A stretch of DNA of 64,000 nt from Micromonospora matsumotoense (GCF_900091525.1 NZ_FMCU01000005.1:394849-458848); one strand, 5' to 3'; shown: positions 25,799 to 35,938, counted from the first letter of the stretch. Made by a program: numbers and translations. The notes: a model not told the origin generated them from the sequence alone.

Positions 25799-27352
25799 AT
25801 GCTGATTACGCCGGAGCAGGTGACCGAGTCGCAGAAGGCGCTCGGCGCGCAGTTGACCGCGCGGCGGGCGGCCGCAGGGCTGACACAGGCCAGCCTGGCC
25901 GCGCGAATCCGCTACTCCCGAAGCACCGTCGCCAACCTCGAGATCGGCCGGAGCCAGTCACCCGCCAGCTTCTGGCAGCTTGCCGATCAGGCGCTCTCGG
26001 CAGACGGCGCGCTCATCGCGCAGCACCGGAAGGTCGCTGAGCTGCAGGCACGGTACCGAGCGCAGAGCGCCTTGGCCCGTGAACAGGCGCGGATGGCCCG
26101 GATCGCCGCTGCCCTGACACCGGTACCCCACGATGACGACCTTCCACTGTCGAGCTCGTGGCAGCCAGCGGTCGCTGCCGGCACTGCGGATCCGCGCGAT
26201 CGCGCTCACCCTGCAACGCCGAGCGATGGTGTAGACGCGATCGCGGACACCATGCCCTGCACTGTGGCACCGATGTCGGCTGTTGCCGACATCGCCCTCA
26301 CACCTGACGAGGAGCACCGTGACGGCGTCGCCACGGCTACCCTTGAGGTCATGTCCGACGGGCAGGCGATGTCATTCCGGGTGACCCGGCGGGCACTGCT
26401 GGAACTCGCCGCCGGTCTCACCGCCCTGAAGGCTGCAGGCCCTGTTGGAGCGTCCCGCCCGACAGCCGTCGACCCCGCTGTCGTAGACCACTTCGCCGAA
26501 CTCCGCGCCCTCCTGGTGCAGGCCGACGACAAGCTCGGCGGGCGCACCATCCTGGCGACCGTCGAGCAGCAGATCACGCAGATCGCCGCCCTCCGCCGAC
26601 AGGCCCGGGGGCAGCTTCGCGACCGGCTTCTGAGCACCGAGGCCCGCTGGAGCGAGTTCGGTGGCTGGCTCAGCGACGACCTCGGCGACCGGGCAGCCGG
26701 GGACCGCTGGCTCGACCGCGCGTCCGGCATGGCCCAGGAGGCCGACGACCGGGAATTCAGCTCCTACGTGCTGGCACGCAGGGCGCAACGCATGGTCGGC
26801 ACCGGTGACGACGACCGCGTCGTCGGACTGGCCCGCGCCGCCTCCCGCCACCCCGACGTGCCGCCGCTCGTCCACGCCTTCGCCGCCGTGCAGGAAGCAC
26901 ACGGCAGCACCCTCGACAACGACACCACCGGCTTCCAGACCGCGATCGAGCGCGCCCACACGCTCGTCGCGACCGACCCGGCCACCGACGACGAGCACGC
27001 GCTCGGGTCCTTCTGCACACCGCCGTACCTGGCCGCCCAGGAGGGCGAGGGATGGCTCCGCCTCAACCAACCGCACCGGGCCATCACCAGCTTCACCACC
27101 GCCGTCAACCAGTGGCCTGACCGCTACCGGCGGGAACGCGGCATGTACCTCTCCCGGACAGCACACGCCTACCTGGCCGCCGCCGAACCGGAGCAGGCCG
27201 CGACCACCGCCGACGAAGCGCTGACCCTGGCCACCACGACCGGCTCAGCACGCGTCCACCGGGACATCCTCGCCCTGACCCGACAGCTCAAGCCCTTCTC
27301 CCACCACCAGCAGGTCCGGGAACTCCTCGACCGGGTCGCCGCCACCGGATGA
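25799..27352 (+). CDS. HTH-XRE regulator with TPR-like C-terminus
   Basis: 517 aa. XRE HTH at ~15-70 (LTQASLAARIRYSRSTVANLE), a low-complexity linker to ~170, then helical repeats through the end (AVNQWPDRYRRERGMYLSRT, AYLAAAEPEQAATTADEAL) typical of actinomycete HTH-TPR regulators. ATG 25799 is chosen among the clustered starts 25790/25793/25799. The stop overlaps the kinase start (ATGA at 27349). Ligand unknown; the repeats may sense a peptide or metabolite. Confidence 0.85.
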   Translation: MLITPEQVTESQKALGAQLTARRAAAGLTQASLAARIRYSRSTVANLEIGRSQSPASFWQLADQALSADGALIAQHRKVAELQARYRAQSALAREQARMARIAAALTPVPHDDDLPLSSSWQPAVAAGTADPRDRAHPATPSDGVDAIADTMPCTVAPMSAVADIALTPDEEHRDGVATATLEVMSDGQAMSFRVTRRALLELAAGLTALKAAGPVGASRPTAVDPAVVDHFAELRALLVQADDKLGGRTILATVEQQITQIAALRRQARGQLRDRLLSTEARWSEFGGWLSDDLGDRAAGDRWLDRASGMAQEADDREFSSYVLARRAQRMVGTGDDDRVVGLARAASRHPDVPPLVHAFAAVQEAHGSTLDNDTTGFQTAIERAHTLVATDPATDDEHALGSFCTPPYLAAQEGEGWLRLNQPHRAITSFTTAVNQWPDRYRRERGMYLSRTAHAYLAAAEPEQAATTADEALTLATTTGSARVHRDILALTRQLKPFSHHQQVRELLDRVAATG

Positions 27353-28230
27353 CCGACTACCAGCCCGACGAGACGTCCCCATCGTCACCGCAGGTGATCG
27401 TCGTCGGCCGCGCCAACATCGACATCACCGTCCGGACCCCCCAGCGACCCCAGCCGGGCCGCACGACATTCGCCTCGGCACCCGCCACCACCACAGCCGG
27501 CGGAAAGAGCCTCAACCAGGCCAGGGCCGCTGCCGGCGCAGGTGCCCGGACCACCCTGGTCGCCAACGCCGGCACCGACGAATGGGGCACCTTCCTGCAA
27601 CGCGCCCTCACCGACGCGGGCGTCGACGTGTCGTACTTCCAGCTCATACCGTCGGCACCGACCGGCGTGGCGATCGTGGAAGTCACCCCCGACGCCGAGA
27701 ACCACATCGTCCTCGCACTGTCTCCCGCCACAGAACTCACCGCCGACCAGGTGCGCGACGCGCTACGGCGGCTGCACGCACCAACCGTGCTCACCCAGCT
27801 CGACCTTCCACCCGACGCCGTCCACGCCGTCCTCCAGCACCACCGAGCCGAGACACTCATCGGCAACCTCGTACCGCACCCCACGCTCGGGTCAGCCGTG
27901 CTCGCAGCCCTCGACCTCTTCGTCTGCAACGAACACGAGGCCGCAGCGATCCTCGGCCGTCACCATGCCGAGCCGACGACCGCAGCTCAGGAGCTTCATA
28001 AGCTGGGACCACGGGCAGCCGTGGTAACCGCAGGCGCTCGCGGTGCCGCCTACAGCACCGCCGAACGCACCAAGCTGGTCCCCGCACCACACGTCCACGC
28101 CACCGACACCACCGGCGCAGGCGACCACTTCCTCGGCACCCTCACTGCCCGACTCACCCAGAACACTCCGCTGGGGCAAGCCATCGTCGATGCGGTCACC
28201 GTCGCGACGGCAGTGATAGGTGGCGATTGA
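27349..28230 (+). CDS. PfkB/ribokinase-family sugar kinase
   Basis: 293 aa. N-terminal VVGRANIDITVR, glycine motif AGGKSLNQARAAAGAG and the C-terminal catalytic motif DTTGAGDHF (~254-262, catalytic Asp) define the family. It should phosphorylate a ribose-like sugar or nucleoside; the lid sequence does not identify the substrate. It is translationally coupled to the HTH-TPR regulator, so sugar phosphorylation and regulation are probably linked. Confidence 0.9.
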   Translation: MTDYQPDETSPSSPQVIVVGRANIDITVRTPQRPQPGRTTFASAPATTTAGGKSLNQARAAAGAGARTTLVANAGTDEWGTFLQRALTDAGVDVSYFQLIPSAPTGVAIVEVTPDAENHIVLALSPATELTADQVRDALRRLHAPTVLTQLDLPPDAVHAVLQHHRAETLIGNLVPHPTLGSAVLAALDLFVCNEHEAAAILGRHHAEPTTAAQELHKLGPRAAVVTAGARGAAYSTAERTKLVPAPHVHATDTTGAGDHFLGTLTARLTQNTPLGQAIVDAVTVATAVIGGD

Positions 28231-28449
28231 TACCGCTAGCAGGGAACCATCGCCTAGTTTCAGTTCACCAGGTAGCCGGCAGGCCTACGTCGTCCTAGGC
28301 GGAACCGTCTCAGTGACGCCGACGCGGCCGAAACGAGCGACTGGCGCCGCCCAAAGACCGCTTAGGGAAAGTCTACGTAGTAGGTGGCCGACGCGTAGCG
28401 GGTGGCGCCAGTGTCTACTAGAGGCTGTCCGTCCGCCTGGCAGCACCGA

Positions 28450-28845
28450 GCAAGAACTACCGCTGCTCGAGGAACCTGCAGGTCAGCATTGACGCCCATA
28501 CCCGCTTGGTCGTGACCCCTCGGATCCACAGCCCTGCAACCGCAACGGCATCATCGTTTAGAAAATCACCGGGTGGCCGGTCATGGCCGACTGTGCCTAC
28601 CGGGGAAACCCCGAGGTGATCATCGCGTAGCGCAACCTTCCGACGGCGACGAACCGCCCGAGTAGAAGAAAGACCTGAACAAGCAGCACCGCACGATCCG
28701 CGCCCAGGCCGAACACGCTCTGGCCCGCATGAAGAGCTGCAAGATTCCACCAGACTACCCACGTGCCGCCCATACATTGACCGGCATCGCCGCCGACATC
28801 GCCCACCTGCATCTGGCGATTGCACCTACTAAAACCTGCTGAGGA
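28450..28845 (+). pseudogene. IS5-type DDE transposase remnant
   Basis: Broken frames encode the C-terminal half: NLQVSIDAHTRLVV, MADCAYRGNPEVI, then QHRTIRAQAEHALARMKSCK and AAHTLTGIAADIAHLHLAIA. In-frame stops and at least two frameshifts interrupt it, and no terminal repeats are evident. It marks the boundary between the kinase operon and the OLD nuclease region. Confidence 0.75.
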
Positions 28846-28863
28846 AACCGCTGCATCTTGCGA

Positions 28864-29385
28864 TTAGGTCAGGCGAACACAAAGGCCGGAATTAGGCCCG
28901 GATGGCAGTCCGAGAAACGTGTCGACTCCGATGTTTCGGCGGAGGTCTTCAAGTAACTCGGCTGGGTTGACGATACTCCCGATTTTGACCCCCGACTCTG
29001 GACGGGGATTCGTGACGAGCTTGGCGCGATATACGCGAATCTTCGCGCTTAGGTCCAGAGCTTGGATGCAAACTGCCCTCATGTAGAACCGCACGAATTC
29101 TCCTTCGGCCAAGATTTCAGCCGCATTGGCCGGAACCTTCCTTTCATATGGTTTACCGTTTCGGTAAGCGATCTCTCGGCTGACAAGCAAGGCCTCGGCC
29201 TGTATGCGGGTTGCTAGCGACGCCGGATCGCCACTTCGTAGGGCATCGAGCAAAACCTGGGGCCACCGGCTTGTGCCACGGTCGTTCAAGCGCCGACTCA
29301 TGTAGAGGACTCTCGCCTTGATGTCCGCTTCAGCCTCCTCGATCATCGCTGCTCGTGTCGCGTCGTTCAGATCATGAAGATCCAC
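28864..29385 (-). CDS. Unknown 173-aa protein next to OLD nuclease
   Basis: No named family. It is highly helical and charged (ARAAMIEEAEADIKARVLYMSRRLNDRG-type composition) with a conserved-looking end (IVNPAELLEDLRRNIGVDTF, LPSGPNSGLCVRL). GTG start at 29385. It is divergent from the OLD gene, sharing a 346-bp promoter gap. Its GC is lower than that of the mur region, fitting recent transfer with the OLD gene. Confidence 0.65.
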   Translation of the reverse strand: MDLHDLNDATRAAMIEEAEADIKARVLYMSRRLNDRGTSRWPQVLLDALRSGDPASLATRIQAEALLVSREIAYRNGKPYERKVPANAAEILAEGEFVRFYMRAVCIQALDLSAKIRVYRAKLVTNPRPESGVKIGSIVNPAELLEDLRRNIGVDTFLGLPSGPNSGLCVRLT

Positions 29386-29731
29386 ATCGTATCCTTGATC
29401 TTGAGTTTTGGGCCGGATTCTACTGAGGATGCCGACCGTGGAGCAACGCGATAACTGGCGGGGTCTAGGGCCCGGGGTCGAGACAAGATGCGAAACAATC
29501 TCGAATACTGCCTTGGTTGCCGGGTCATGGAGAGGCTGCGGACGTCTGACACGCGTCCGTTAGGGCGCAACGCGAGCGCGGCTAGGGTCGGGCGCCAAGT
29601 GACCTGCGGCCCTACCACGTGCGGGGACTGGCCTGGTATAGCCTGTCTTCTCGCGCGGGACGCTCATCACGAGCTGCACGCGCGACGCTGTCGCGTTTGG
29701 CGGAGGCGAGGCGGAAGCGGGAAGGACATGC
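29386..29731. promoter_or_regulatory. Divergent promoter gap, OLD nuclease and partner
   Basis: 346 bp with no gene. It must contain promoters for both flanking genes. I see no strong inverted repeat or clear -35/-10 pair. Confidence 0.35.
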
Positions 29732-31588
29732 ATGCAGCTCGTTTCGATTTCGGTGTGCGGTTTCCGAAGCTTGCAGGATGTCGGCCCTATCCCAGTGCGT
29801 CGTCCTACGATCTTGACGGGCCCTAACGACAGCGGGAAATCCGCGACGATCAGCGCCCTTGCTTTTCTGCTCGGAGCCCATCCGCTCACTGACGAGGATC
29901 GGACCTTCGCAACGGCGTCCGGCGGCGATGGCACGGCAGGGCGCGAAGTCGACGACCACGATCCCGTCGAGCGGGTTGAAACCACCTGGGTAGAGGGCGA
30001 ATTTCGACTCTCGAAGAAGGAGGAAGCAGACTTTTCGCTTCCCGGCACGGTCCGGATTCGCCGCATCCGCGACCAGGAGTCAGGGGTTCGCCTGGAATTG
30101 CTAGTCGACGCTCCGGAGGACGAGAACCTCCGCAACCTTGAGGCGCGGCCACTCGCCGACTTAAAACGCATCGCAGGCGGGTTCGGCGTTACGGCTAGCG
30201 CTGATGCCAGGTCCAAAAGTAGTTGGGTGACCGCACTTGACCAGTTCGCCGCTACTCGGCCGCGGACGCAGGCGTGGGTTTCGGTCAGTAAGCAGGCCAG
30301 GGCAGCACTGCCAAAGTTCCTGCTTTTCGGCGACGCCGAATCAGCCGAAGCCGCGATTAGGGCAGCGCTGAACACTCGCTACAGATCCCACCTTGAAGAC
30401 GAGGATCTTAAACAGCGAGTGCGGGACTTGGAGGCGGAACTCGGCCGACGGGTTCGCGAGGATGCGCAGGGACTCGTCGAACATATTCAGCAGCGATGCC
30501 CGGACCTAGTCCGCGTCGACGTCGAGCCAGACGTGTCTTTCACTTCCGGACTTCGGTCGACCAAGCTGCTGCTGGCCCGCACCAACGGTGAGACCGTTAG
30601 CCTCGGCACTGTGGGGGCGGGGCGCAATCGCCGGATCAGCCTTGCCGTCTGGGAGTGGGCAAGCGAGCTCCTCAGACGCGATGCTGAGAGCCACCCCGCT
30701 GCCGACGACCAACAGCACGTCGTTCTGGCATACGACGAGCCCGATACCCACCTTGACTACCTTCAGCAGCGACGGGTTATGGCGCTTATACGCGAGCAAT
30801 GCTCAGTGCCGGGTATCTCGATGGTGATAGCGACCCACTCCATGAACCTGATCGACGGTGCCGCTATCGAGGACATCGTTCACCTTAGGCTCGAAGGTGA
30901 ACGCACGAGGATTAATCGACTGCTGTCCGACCTCGATAACGACGCGAACGGGCAGTACCTTGCCGACATTGCCATCGCGTTGGGGCTGCGCAACACGGTT
31001 CTCCTCCATGAGCGATGCTTCGTAGGGGTGGAAGGCGTAACGGAGCAACTGTCGTTCCCGCTACTTTTTCGTCTTAGCACAGGTCGACCGGTGCACGCCG
31101 CAGGAATAGTGATCGTTGGATGCCACAACAACGAGGGTGCGCTGAAGTTCGTTGGATATTTGGCACGATCAGGGCGGCAGGTGATGCTGATCATCGATGC
31201 TGATAGCCGGAAGAATAACAAGATTTTCAGCGATGCTAACCTGGCGAAGGAGGGCATCGATATTGTTAACCACGTGCGATTCGTGGGCACGCCAAATAAG
31301 GAATTTGAGTTTATCTTCACGAATGACCAGTGGTGCGATGTAGCAAACGTGGTTTGGCCCCGCAACGACGGGGAGCCCTGGGGGCCGGAGGCAGTTGAAT
31401 CGCTACGCGCCGGTAAGTTCAGCACCTCGTTGCTGAACTTATTCAAGGAGGGAAGCGACAGTGGTCCCATCTCGAAAGCATCGATGATGTATGAGATGAC
31501 GCGAAGCCTCAAGAGCGCGGCGGATGTTCCTGCAGAACTCCGCGACGCATTTCTGCAGCTGGAGAAGCTAGCCGCCCTTGATTCGTAA
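29732..31588 (+). CDS. OLD-family ATPase with TOPRIM nuclease domain
   Basis: 618 aa. ABC/SMC-like N-terminus with Walker A GPNDSGKS (30-37), a coiled region ~170-260, signature/Walker B zone YDEPDTHLDYLQQRR, then a TOPRIM domain with VEGVTE (~433) and IIDADS (~487-492) as metal-binding acidic residues. OLD proteins are ATP-dependent DNA nucleases used in anti-phage defence. ATG 29732 follows GGAAGGA. No UvrD-like helicase gene follows, so this is not Gabija; it resembles a stand-alone OLD enzyme. Confidence 0.88.
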   Translation: MQLVSISVCGFRSLQDVGPIPVRRPTILTGPNDSGKSATISALAFLLGAHPLTDEDRTFATASGGDGTAGREVDDHDPVERVETTWVEGEFRLSKKEEADFSLPGTVRIRRIRDQESGVRLELLVDAPEDENLRNLEARPLADLKRIAGGFGVTASADARSKSSWVTALDQFAATRPRTQAWVSVSKQARAALPKFLLFGDAESAEAAIRAALNTRYRSHLEDEDLKQRVRDLEAELGRRVREDAQGLVEHIQQRCPDLVRVDVEPDVSFTSGLRSTKLLLARTNGETVSLGTVGAGRNRRISLAVWEWASELLRRDAESHPAADDQQHVVLAYDEPDTHLDYLQQRRVMALIREQCSVPGISMVIATHSMNLIDGAAIEDIVHLRLEGERTRINRLLSDLDNDANGQYLADIAIALGLRNTVLLHERCFVGVEGVTEQLSFPLLFRLSTGRPVHAAGIVIVGCHNNEGALKFVGYLARSGRQVMLIIDADSRKNNKIFSDANLAKEGIDIVNHVRFVGTPNKEFEFIFTNDQWCDVANVVWPRNDGEPWGPEAVESLRAGKFSTSLLNLFKEGSDSGPISKASMMYEMTRSLKSAADVPAELRDAFLQLEKLAALDS

Positions 31589-31732
31589 CGTGCTTCGCGC
31601 GAGCATTCGTGCGCGCCGCTGAGTGGCAGTCGGGGCCTCCCAGGTGTGCCACCTCTTCGAAGGGGTCCACCGTTGTGCGTGTTCGCGCTCTGGTATTCCA
31701 CACCAACGGCAGGAGTTGGGCTGGGGCGTCAC
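31568..31732 (-). CDS. Small Cys-containing phage/plasmid-type protein
   Basis: 54 aa from GTG 31732. The core NSCRWCGIPEREHAQRW followed by WHTWEAPTATQRRARM matches small C-x2-C proteins seen repeatedly in actinophages and integrative elements; the function is unknown. Its 3' end overlaps the OLD gene end by ~20 bp on the opposite strand. The start is uncertain because two in-frame GTGs are possible. Confidence 0.5.
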   Translation of the reverse strand: MTPQPNSCRWCGIPEREHAQRWTPSKRWHTWEAPTATQRRARMLARSTLRIKGG

Positions 31733-32260
31733 GGCATGGCGCACGCGATGCGCGGCAGGCGTCACGGTACTCCTCCCTCCGTCGACGGTCTTACCATCGC
31801 ACGGACGTACGACAGTTTCTAGCCCAACCCTGGTCAAACACCTGGTCAGGGCGTCGTTTGCTTGTCCGCAGTACTATGCGTAAACGGACTATAGGCTCAA
31901 TATTCTCACCGCAGTGAACGGTTGGAGCGAAGGGCGTGGCGAGTCCAGCAACCGCGCATCATCCGACTTCGGTCCTTGGTGATCAATCCGGCGGAGGCTG
32001 AGCTGAAGACGGTTGCGTCGAGCTTGCCATCTAGCGCCAAGAAGGAGAAGCTCGACTCCTGAGGTTCCTCAGTTCGGAGGGTTTGTTGCCTGGCTCCGGT
32101 GGGCTCAGGCTGAACGATAGTCGTCTCGTTCTGTCGTGCCTGGTGGGTGTGCCAAGCGGTTTCGCACCCGTCTAGGGATCGCCAGCCGAGTTCTTTTGGA
32201 TGCGGCGGGTGTGCCAGCCGTAATGGTGAAGACCGCGTTCTCTGCTTCGTCGCGGGTTCG
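31733..32260. other. Gap between OLD region and IS3 remnant
   Basis: No gene found. The last ~170 bp probably belong to the decayed end of the IS3-family element whose transposase remnant begins at 32261. Confidence 0.35.
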
Positions 32261-32912
32261 TCAGAAGTTGCGGTAGACCACTTCGATCTTCAGGGTGGCC
32301 CAGAAGTGCTCCATGAGCGCGTTGTCATAGCTGTCGTCGACCGATCCGATCGAGGGCAGGATGCCGTTGTCGGCCAGGCATCGCGCGAAGCGGAACAACG
32401 TGTGATTCGACCTGCGGTCTGAGTGGTGGATCAGTTGGCCGTCGCGGATGTCGCGGGACCAGATGTTGTATTCGAGGGCGCCGACGATCAGGTCGGTGTC
32501 GCAGCGATCGGAGCAGCGCCAGCCCACGATGCGGTTGGAGAACACGTCTCGGACGGCGGCGAGCCAGAACACGTCCTCGCCGCAGGGGATTCGCGTGGCG
32601 TCAGCGACCCACAACAGGTTCGGCACCGCAGCGGTGAACTGCCGGTTGGCCAGATCCGGCACCGGTGTCGCCTTCGGGTTCGACTGGGTGGCGGAATGCG
32701 CCACTTCTTGCGCAGGAATGCCCCCTGCAGACCTTGGTCACGCATCAACCGCTCCACTTACTTGCGGCCGACGTGCCGGCCTTGGTGCCGGAGCATGGCG
32801 TGCACCCTTGGGTTGCCGTAGGTTCCATCCGACACGTCGTGGATCTCGGCGATCTCGACGGCCTGCCCCGCTGCGCCGCCTGAAACAACCGGCCCTCCCT
32901 GCCCTGCCCGGC
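32261..32912 (-). pseudogene. IS3-family transposase (orfB) remnant
   Basis: The pieces, in order, are GTYGNPRVHAMLRHQG, VERLMRDQGLQGAFLRKKWR, LLWVADATRIPCGEDVFWLA and LIHHSDRRSNHTLFRFARC, ending EHFWATLKIEVVYRNF. These are the HTH_21 and rve integrase segments of an IS3 orfB, split among three frames. It abuts the NACHT gene stop, so the NACHT module may have lost downstream sequence on insertion. Confidence 0.8.
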
Positions 32913-35414
32913 TCATTCCAGCAACTCGGGCGAATCCGTACCGCGTTCCATGAACGCGACGTCGAGACCGAGCGCCGCGCATGCCGTCCTGACCGGCTCG
33001 AGAACGTCCAGGATCTGGTCGCGGACCGCCGGAGTTATCTCGAAGTCCTCGTTCAACTGCACGTCGGCGGCGAGGTCACCGCTGGGTGCTAGCCAGTCGG
33101 AGATGAACCCGGCCGTCGGGAGCCACATGCCGAACACCGGTCGGAGCGAGCGCAGTATGGCCCGGGCGTTCGCCGTCCGGCCGCGGCCGATGTCGAGTCG
33201 CAGCGCGAGATGGATCCCGGCTATCGCCAGCCAGCGCACACGCAGCTCGTTGCCGCCAACCAGGCTCGGCCGACCGTTTCGCCCGGTCTCCACGCGAGCC
33301 TCGCCCGTGCGGCGGCCGAAGCTCCACGGGCCGTTCAATCGGCTGAGGTACACGTAGTCGCCGCTGGGCCGGGCCTGCCCGCCGGTGACGAGCGCCGACC
33401 TTACGGCCTGCGGAGTGCCCCCGTCGACCAGCATCGCCACCAGCTTCTGGAATGCCTCCTCGACCCTTCGCGGGGTGCCGCCCAGCCGCAGGACGCAGAA
33501 GAGCGCAGTGAGCGTGAAGTCCTCGGCCTGGGCCAGCTTGAGGACCTCCTGGATGGTGACGCCGGCGTCGCTCTGCGGATGCTTCCTCGTCCAGGTGGTA
33601 AGCAAGAGCAGCTCCCACGAGGTGATCTTTCCCTGGTTGCGGCGATTGGCCCGGCCGGTACGAACGGAGAGGTGCGCGTCCAATCGCTCCCGGATGGTGA
33701 GCATGACCTCCTCGGCCATAAACACTGCGGTTACCAAGCGCCAGCAGAGCGTCGTGCCCGGCTTCAGCGCCTTCACCAGACGGGTGGCCGCCGCCGTTTC
33801 CTGCCGCCCGCGCTGCAAGCTCATGAAGGACGAAATCTCCTGGCTGACCAGCGGGTCGGCCTCGGCCAGGGTCAGGGTGCCGGTACGCAGCCGACTCCAG
33901 ATCGTCTCGGCCACCAGGAACTCCTGGAACGACCGGTGCGGGAACCCGAATCGCTCGCCGATGCGGCGGTCGAGCGGTGACCCAGCGAACAGGTCCCGGC
34001 GGACTGCAAGCAGATCACGACCCTTCGCATACGGCTCGACCAGTTCCAGCGGGACGGTCTCGCTCGCGACGAAGGTTGCCTTCTGCTCCTTCCACAGCCA
34101 GAACGCAAGCGAAGTGAGGAAGGCGCGCCGTTCGGTCGAGTCGAACGCGGCTCGGCTGTTCTTGTCGTCCTCGCGCTGGATTATGGTGTCGATGAGGTGC
34201 CCGATGAAGATGTCGTAGATGCGGGCTAGGTCGAGCTCGCTGATCTCGCCGGCGTACTCGGGGAGGATCTCGGCCAGCATCCGCAGCTGGACCGGGCGCC
34301 GGGCCACGTCCCGCAGGTGCCGCGAGCCGACCTTGTCCCACAGGGCCGCCACCTCGGCGTCCGGGTCGGCCAAGTCCGGGCGGCGGTACCGGACATAGCG
34401 GCCGAGGAACAACCGGATCTCGTCGTTGTTGAACGGCGAGAGCTCGACTTCGAAGCAGTTGGGCCAGCCCGCGTCGGCGCGCCCGCCGCCGGCATGCAAC
34501 GCCATCTCCTGTTCCTCGTCGGTCTCGAACGCGGTGGGCCGGCCGAGCACGATCAGCCGCGAGTCCCCGTCGTGCAGCCGGTAGAGCTGGCCCAGGTTGT
34601 ACTCGAAATCGTTCCAGGACAGCAGCTGCTTCATCTCGTCGAAGCCGTCGAGGATGACGACGAAGCGCCCAGCCTGGTTGAGGCTCTGAAAGGCCGCGAA
34701 CGAGTAGCCCGGCACGTGGTAGGTGGCGGTGAACTGCTTGCCCAGCAGGCCTTCGAGAGTCTGCTCTCCGGCCAGATCGCCGAGGCGGATCAGGATGGGG
34801 ATGCGGGCGTGCGGATCGTCCTTGGCGGCCTCTGCGAGAACGGCGGCGAGGTGGCTAGAGAAGGAGCTTTTGCCCATTCCGTACGCGCCGAGCACCGCGA
34901 TGGGCTGATCCGGTTCCGGGCCGTCCGGCTCGTCCGGCTCCCGTGTTCCGCGGATCCACCGCCGCACCACCGTCTCGAGATCCTCATCGACGCGGGTGCG
35001 CGGCTGGATGTAGTAGTCCGGCAGGCCGTCCGGCGAGGTGGCGAACGTGTCGAGCAGGTCCTGGAGGTATTCGCCGAAGTCGAGGGCTGCGGCGAGCAGC
35101 TCATCGAGCCGAAGCACCTTGAGGTGACGGATGCCGACCGCATACTCCTTGAGGTCGTCGGCAGCGTCTACAGCCGTGATCACGTACACCGAGTCGATCT
35201 CGCGGCGTTCAAGCAAGTCGAGCGGGGTCGCCAGCGTCGACCAGAGGCCGGCCGCCGTCACGGGCTCGGAGCCGTCACGGCAGATGACCGCCATCCGCCG
35301 GTCGTCGTCGAGTCGGCGTTCGGTGGCCAGCAGCTCGCCGTCGGTCCCGGTGTGCTCAACGGTCCAGCCGCTCGCCCGCAACGCCTGGCTCACCTGCTTG
35401 TCGAAGTCGGTCAT
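32913..35414 (-). CDS. NACHT-domain NTPase (bacterial NLR-like)
   Basis: 833 aa. The N-terminal ~125 residues form a small alpha/beta domain, possibly a degenerate restriction-endonuclease fold (uncertain). Then come Walker A GAYGMGKSS (176-184) and the NACHT-type Walker B VVILDGFDEM (250-260), a winged-helix region (HRSFQEFLVAETIW near 480) and a C-terminal sensor region of ~350 residues without obvious LRR, WD40 or TPR periodicity. NACHT proteins detect phage molecules, oligomerise and trigger an effector. It starts by ATGA overlap with the HTH-L7/L12-like gene upstream. Confidence 0.85.
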   Translation of the reverse strand: MTDFDKQVSQALRASGWTVEHTGTDGELLATERRLDDDRRMAVICRDGSEPVTAAGLWSTLATPLDLLERREIDSVYVITAVDAADDLKEYAVGIRHLKVLRLDELLAAALDFGEYLQDLLDTFATSPDGLPDYYIQPRTRVDEDLETVVRRWIRGTREPDEPDGPEPDQPIAVLGAYGMGKSSFSSHLAAVLAEAAKDDPHARIPILIRLGDLAGEQTLEGLLGKQFTATYHVPGYSFAAFQSLNQAGRFVVILDGFDEMKQLLSWNDFEYNLGQLYRLHDGDSRLIVLGRPTAFETDEEQEMALHAGGGRADAGWPNCFEVELSPFNNDEIRLFLGRYVRYRRPDLADPDAEVAALWDKVGSRHLRDVARRPVQLRMLAEILPEYAGEISELDLARIYDIFIGHLIDTIIQREDDKNSRAAFDSTERRAFLTSLAFWLWKEQKATFVASETVPLELVEPYAKGRDLLAVRRDLFAGSPLDRRIGERFGFPHRSFQEFLVAETIWSRLRTGTLTLAEADPLVSQEISSFMSLQRGRQETAAATRLVKALKPGTTLCWRLVTAVFMAEEVMLTIRERLDAHLSVRTGRANRRNQGKITSWELLLLTTWTRKHPQSDAGVTIQEVLKLAQAEDFTLTALFCVLRLGGTPRRVEEAFQKLVAMLVDGGTPQAVRSALVTGGQARPSGDYVYLSRLNGPWSFGRRTGEARVETGRNGRPSLVGGNELRVRWLAIAGIHLALRLDIGRGRTANARAILRSLRPVFGMWLPTAGFISDWLAPSGDLAADVQLNEDFEITPAVRDQILDVLEPVRTACAALGLDVAFMERGTDSPELLE

Positions 35415-35938
35415 CGCTCTCCCTCCCTGGCCTCGGCGAGCGCGCCGAGCGCCTCAATCCGGGAGACGAGGCGCTCGGCGCCTTCCTGGGTGAGGCCGGC
35501 GGCCAGCGTCGCGGGGCAGTGGACGAGCATCTCGGTCACCTCGGCCAGACCGGCACCGGTGACCGAGCGGATCAGCACTACCAGCGGGATCTTCCGGCCG
35601 CCGGCGTCGGTGAGCACGACCGACCAGGCCGGCGTGCGGGCGTCCTCGGCCTGCGCGGCCATGTCCCATAGCTGATGGAAGCGGTTGACCTGCTCGTCGG
35701 CGTCCATTTGGGGTACCCGGCTGGCGAGTTCCGGTACCAGGACACTGAGTACGCCCCACGCCGGAAGCCGCGGCGAGGTGAAGGCGTCGTAGATGCGAGT
35801 GCGCCGGACGAGGTCGACGTTAATGGCTCGCTCGAGATCGCGTACGGACGGCCAGCCGGCCTTGCGATGCAGCTCGTGCAGGGCCAGCGAGAGGTCGCGG
35901 TGCGCCCCGGCCGGCAGCTCTGGCTTCCTCAGCGTCAT
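35411..35938 (-). CDS. HTH-like protein with ribosomal L7/L12-like C-terminal domain
   Basis: 175 aa from ATG 35938; ATG 35986, preceded by AAAGGA, is an alternative. Residues ~5-60 look like a short HTH (AGWPSVRDLERAINVDLV). Residues ~118-170 closely resemble the L7/L12 C-terminal domain: KIPLVVLIRSVTGAGLAEVT aligns with the VIKVIREITGLGLKEAKDLV-type helix hairpin, followed by TQEGAERLVSRIEALGA. The L7/L12 CTD recruits translation GTPases, so this protein may sense or mimic ribosome function for the coupled NACHT NTPase. The similarity is seen; the role is inference. Confidence 0.75.
   Translation of the reverse strand: MTLRKPELPAGAHRDLSLALHELHRKAGWPSVRDLERAINVDLVRRTRIYDAFTSPRLPAWGVLSVLVPELASRVPQMDADEQVNRFHQLWDMAAQAEDARTPAWSVVLTDAGGRKIPLVVLIRSVTGAGLAEVTEMLVHCPATLAAGLTQEGAERLVSRIEALGALAEAREGER

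Noticed and set aside
29732..31588. Gabija system
   Set aside because: The OLD-like gene is present but no UvrD/GajB helicase lies next to it.
34317..35675. 452-codon plus-strand open frame
   Set aside because: Antisense to the NACHT gene; no motif of its own.
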